Of a DNA stretch of 5,353 nt, positions 4,155 through 5,353 are shown one piece after another (position 1 is the first letter of the stretch; every line of letters starts with the position of its first letter). The notes below the pieces were generated by a model. The model saw nothing but the letters and a program-made list of their open reading frames with translations. It was not told the DNA's origin and made no database searches. Origin of the DNA: Faecousia sp. Its GTDB lineage: Bacteria > Bacillota > Clostridia > Oscillospirales > Oscillospiraceae. The stretch spans positions 1 to 5,353 of the forward strand of contig JARHYV010000286.1 of the NCBI GenBank assembly GCA_029258495.1, given 5' to 3'. Both the position numbers and the translations under genes were made by a program.

Positions 4155-5353
4155 ATGGTAGGAATGTTTGAATTGGAGAGAATGGAGCGGTTAGTTCAGG
4201 ATATCGACAAGCTGAGATATCCCCAGTCCGTTCCTGTGAGCAATTATAAAATGGCAGAGGGAAAGGTGGATCACGGTGAAAGCTGCGATACCTCCGATTG
4301 GCAGGATTATCTGATCGAAACTCCTTGGTCAGATCTTAAGTCCCATCGCTGGCTCAGAACGGAAGTTGTGATCCCACGGGAAATGGATGGGAAACATGTG
4401 GAATTCCAGTTGATTTCCGGCAGAGAAGGGCAGTGGGATGCGACGAACCCCCAGATGCTGTTTTATCTGAACAAAGAGCTGATCCAAGGTGTGGATGTCA
4501 ACCATAGGGAGATCACCATTTCCAAATGTGCCAGAGCCGGTGATACATACCAGATCGCAATGCTGATATACAGCGGCTCCGTTCCCGGGGATTTGATTTT
4601 CAGGAGCAATCTGATCGTGATCGATGATCAGGTGCAAAAATTCTATTATGATTTCGCGATTCCTGTTCAAAGTGCCAGACTGCTGAAAAACAGCGATCCG
4701 GAGAACTACCGAAGAATTCTTCAGAAACTGGATGCCCCAGCCAATGCAATCGATCTGAGAAAGCCTTACAGCAAGACATTTTACGAGTCTCTTGAAAAAG
4801 CGGGTGGACTGCTGATTGAAGAATTCTATACAAAAGTCAATGAGGATGCTCCCGTGGTCAGTGCCATTGGTCATACCCACATTGACATTGCATGGCTGTG
4901 GACGGTTTCTCAAACCAGAGAGAAGGTGCTGAGAAGTTTTTCAACAGTACTCAGATTGATGGAGCAGTACCCGGACTACAAGTTTATGTCCAGTCAGCCC
5001 ATTCTGTACCAGTTTGTGAAAGAACAAGAGCCTGAGATGTACGAGAAGATCAAGCAGAGGGTACGGGAAGGGCGATGGGAAGTGGACGGCGCCATGTGGT
5101 TGGAGGCGGACTGCAACCTGACCGGCGGTGAATCACTGGTTCGGCAGATCTTGAAGGGTGAAAAATTCTTCATGGAGGAGTTTGGCGTGCCCAGTAAAAC
5201 GCTGTGGCTGCCGGATGTGTTCGGTTACTCTGCTGCACTGCCTCAGATATTGAAAAAAACAGGTATTCCATACTTTATGACTACCAAAATTGCGTGGAAT
5301 CAGTATAATCAGCTGCCCAATGATACCTTCATGTGGAAGGGGATGGATGGTTC
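4155..5353 (+). CDS. Alpha-mannosidase, glycoside hydrolase family 38, N-terminal part (runs off right edge)
   Basis: This enzyme is expected to remove alpha-linked mannose from oligosaccharides in the cytoplasm, using a divalent metal (usually zinc). The visible 399 codons are about 40 percent of a typical bacterial GH38 protein of roughly 1000 residues. Residues 1 to about 230 are the N-terminal helical and beta-rich region. The catalytic domain then opens with IGHTHIDIAWLWT (238-250), where H242 and D244 correspond to family metal ligands. WLPDVFGYSAALPQIL (351-366) contains D354, the expected nucleophile and also a metal ligand. IPYFMTTKIAWNQYN (371-385) is typical of the bacterial/fungal vacuolar-type branch. 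No signal peptide is seen. The start at 4155 has GAGG 7 nt upstream; an in-frame ATG at 4131 would add eight residues but lacks a binding site. It is transcribed away from the galactosidase. Whether it starts a longer operon, and its exact linkage specificity, cannot be seen here. Confidence 0.95.
   Translation, partial: MVGMFELERMERLVQDIDKLRYPQSVPVSNYKMAEGKVDHGESCDTSDWQDYLIETPWSDLKSHRWLRTEVVIPREMDGKHVEFQLISGREGQWDATNPQMLFYLNKELIQGVDVNHREITISKCARAGDTYQIAMLIYSGSVPGDLIFRSNLIVIDDQVQKFYYDFAIPVQSARLLKNSDPENYRRILQKLDAPANAIDLRKPYSKTFYESLEKAGGLLIEEFYTKVNEDAPVVSAIGHTHIDIAWLWTVSQTREKVLRSFSTVLRLMEQYPDYKFMSSQPILYQFVKEQEPEMYEKIKQRVREGRWEVDGAMWLEADCNLTGGESLVRQILKGEKFFMEEFGVPSKTLWLPDVFGYSAALPQILKKTGIPYFMTTKIAWNQYNQLPNDTFMWKGMDG

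Noticed and set aside
4111..4173. Short direct repeats GAATGTTTG (4116-4124 and 4162-4170) and TGTTTGAAT (4111-4119 and 4165-4173)
   Set aside because: They are only 9 bp, overlapping each other, and the second copies lie in the mannosidase coding sequence, so this is most likely chance.
4329..4913. 194-codon open frame on the minus strand
   Set aside because: It is antisense to the GH38 gene, which carries clear metal-site and nucleophile motifs in the plus-strand frame; the translation resembles no family.

Overview
The window looks like a chromosomal carbohydrate-utilisation locus of a Gram-positive gut-type bacterium. A Firmicute of the Clostridia or Erysipelotrichia type with roughly balanced base composition is my best guess. 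The grounds are strong AGGAG-type ribosome binding sites 7-9 nt from the starts, an XRE-TPR regulator of a kind common in Firmicutes, and a cytoplasmic group-I GH36 alpha-galactosidase of bacillus/lactobacillus type. No ribosomal or other taxonomic marker is present, so this is inference.

Layout. Three genes run leftward on the minus strand, in transcription order: a complete 729-residue GH36 alpha-galactosidase (3843-1654), a 373-residue XRE helix-turn-helix regulator with a TPR-like C-terminal part (1611-490), and the first 130 residues of a major facilitator transporter (391, running off the left edge). The first two are separated by only 42 nt with no terminator and look co-transcribed. 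The transporter follows after about 98 nt that hold a long inverted repeat and a possible promoter of its own. On the plus strand, divergent from the galactosidase, is the first 399 residues of a GH38 alpha-mannosidase (4155, running off the right edge).

The 311-nt divergent intergenic region (3844-4154) is the control centre. It holds a leftward promoter candidate with a perfect TTGACA -35 box, a weak rightward promoter candidate, and several short dyads that could be operators.

How the parts may work together. Neither glycosidase has a visible signal peptide, so both should act in the cytoplasm on imported oligosaccharides, removing terminal alpha-galactose and alpha-mannose. The transporter resembles exporter-type (MFS_3/DHA3) proteins more than sugar importers, so the uptake system is probably elsewhere. 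The regulator is the obvious candidate for controlling the locus. The protein families are known. The less ordinary points are the choice of an XRE-TPR regulator for a glycosidase locus and the inverted repeat that covers the transporter ribosome binding site. I see no mobile elements, CRISPR, tRNA or rRNA, and nothing that amounts to a clearly new system.
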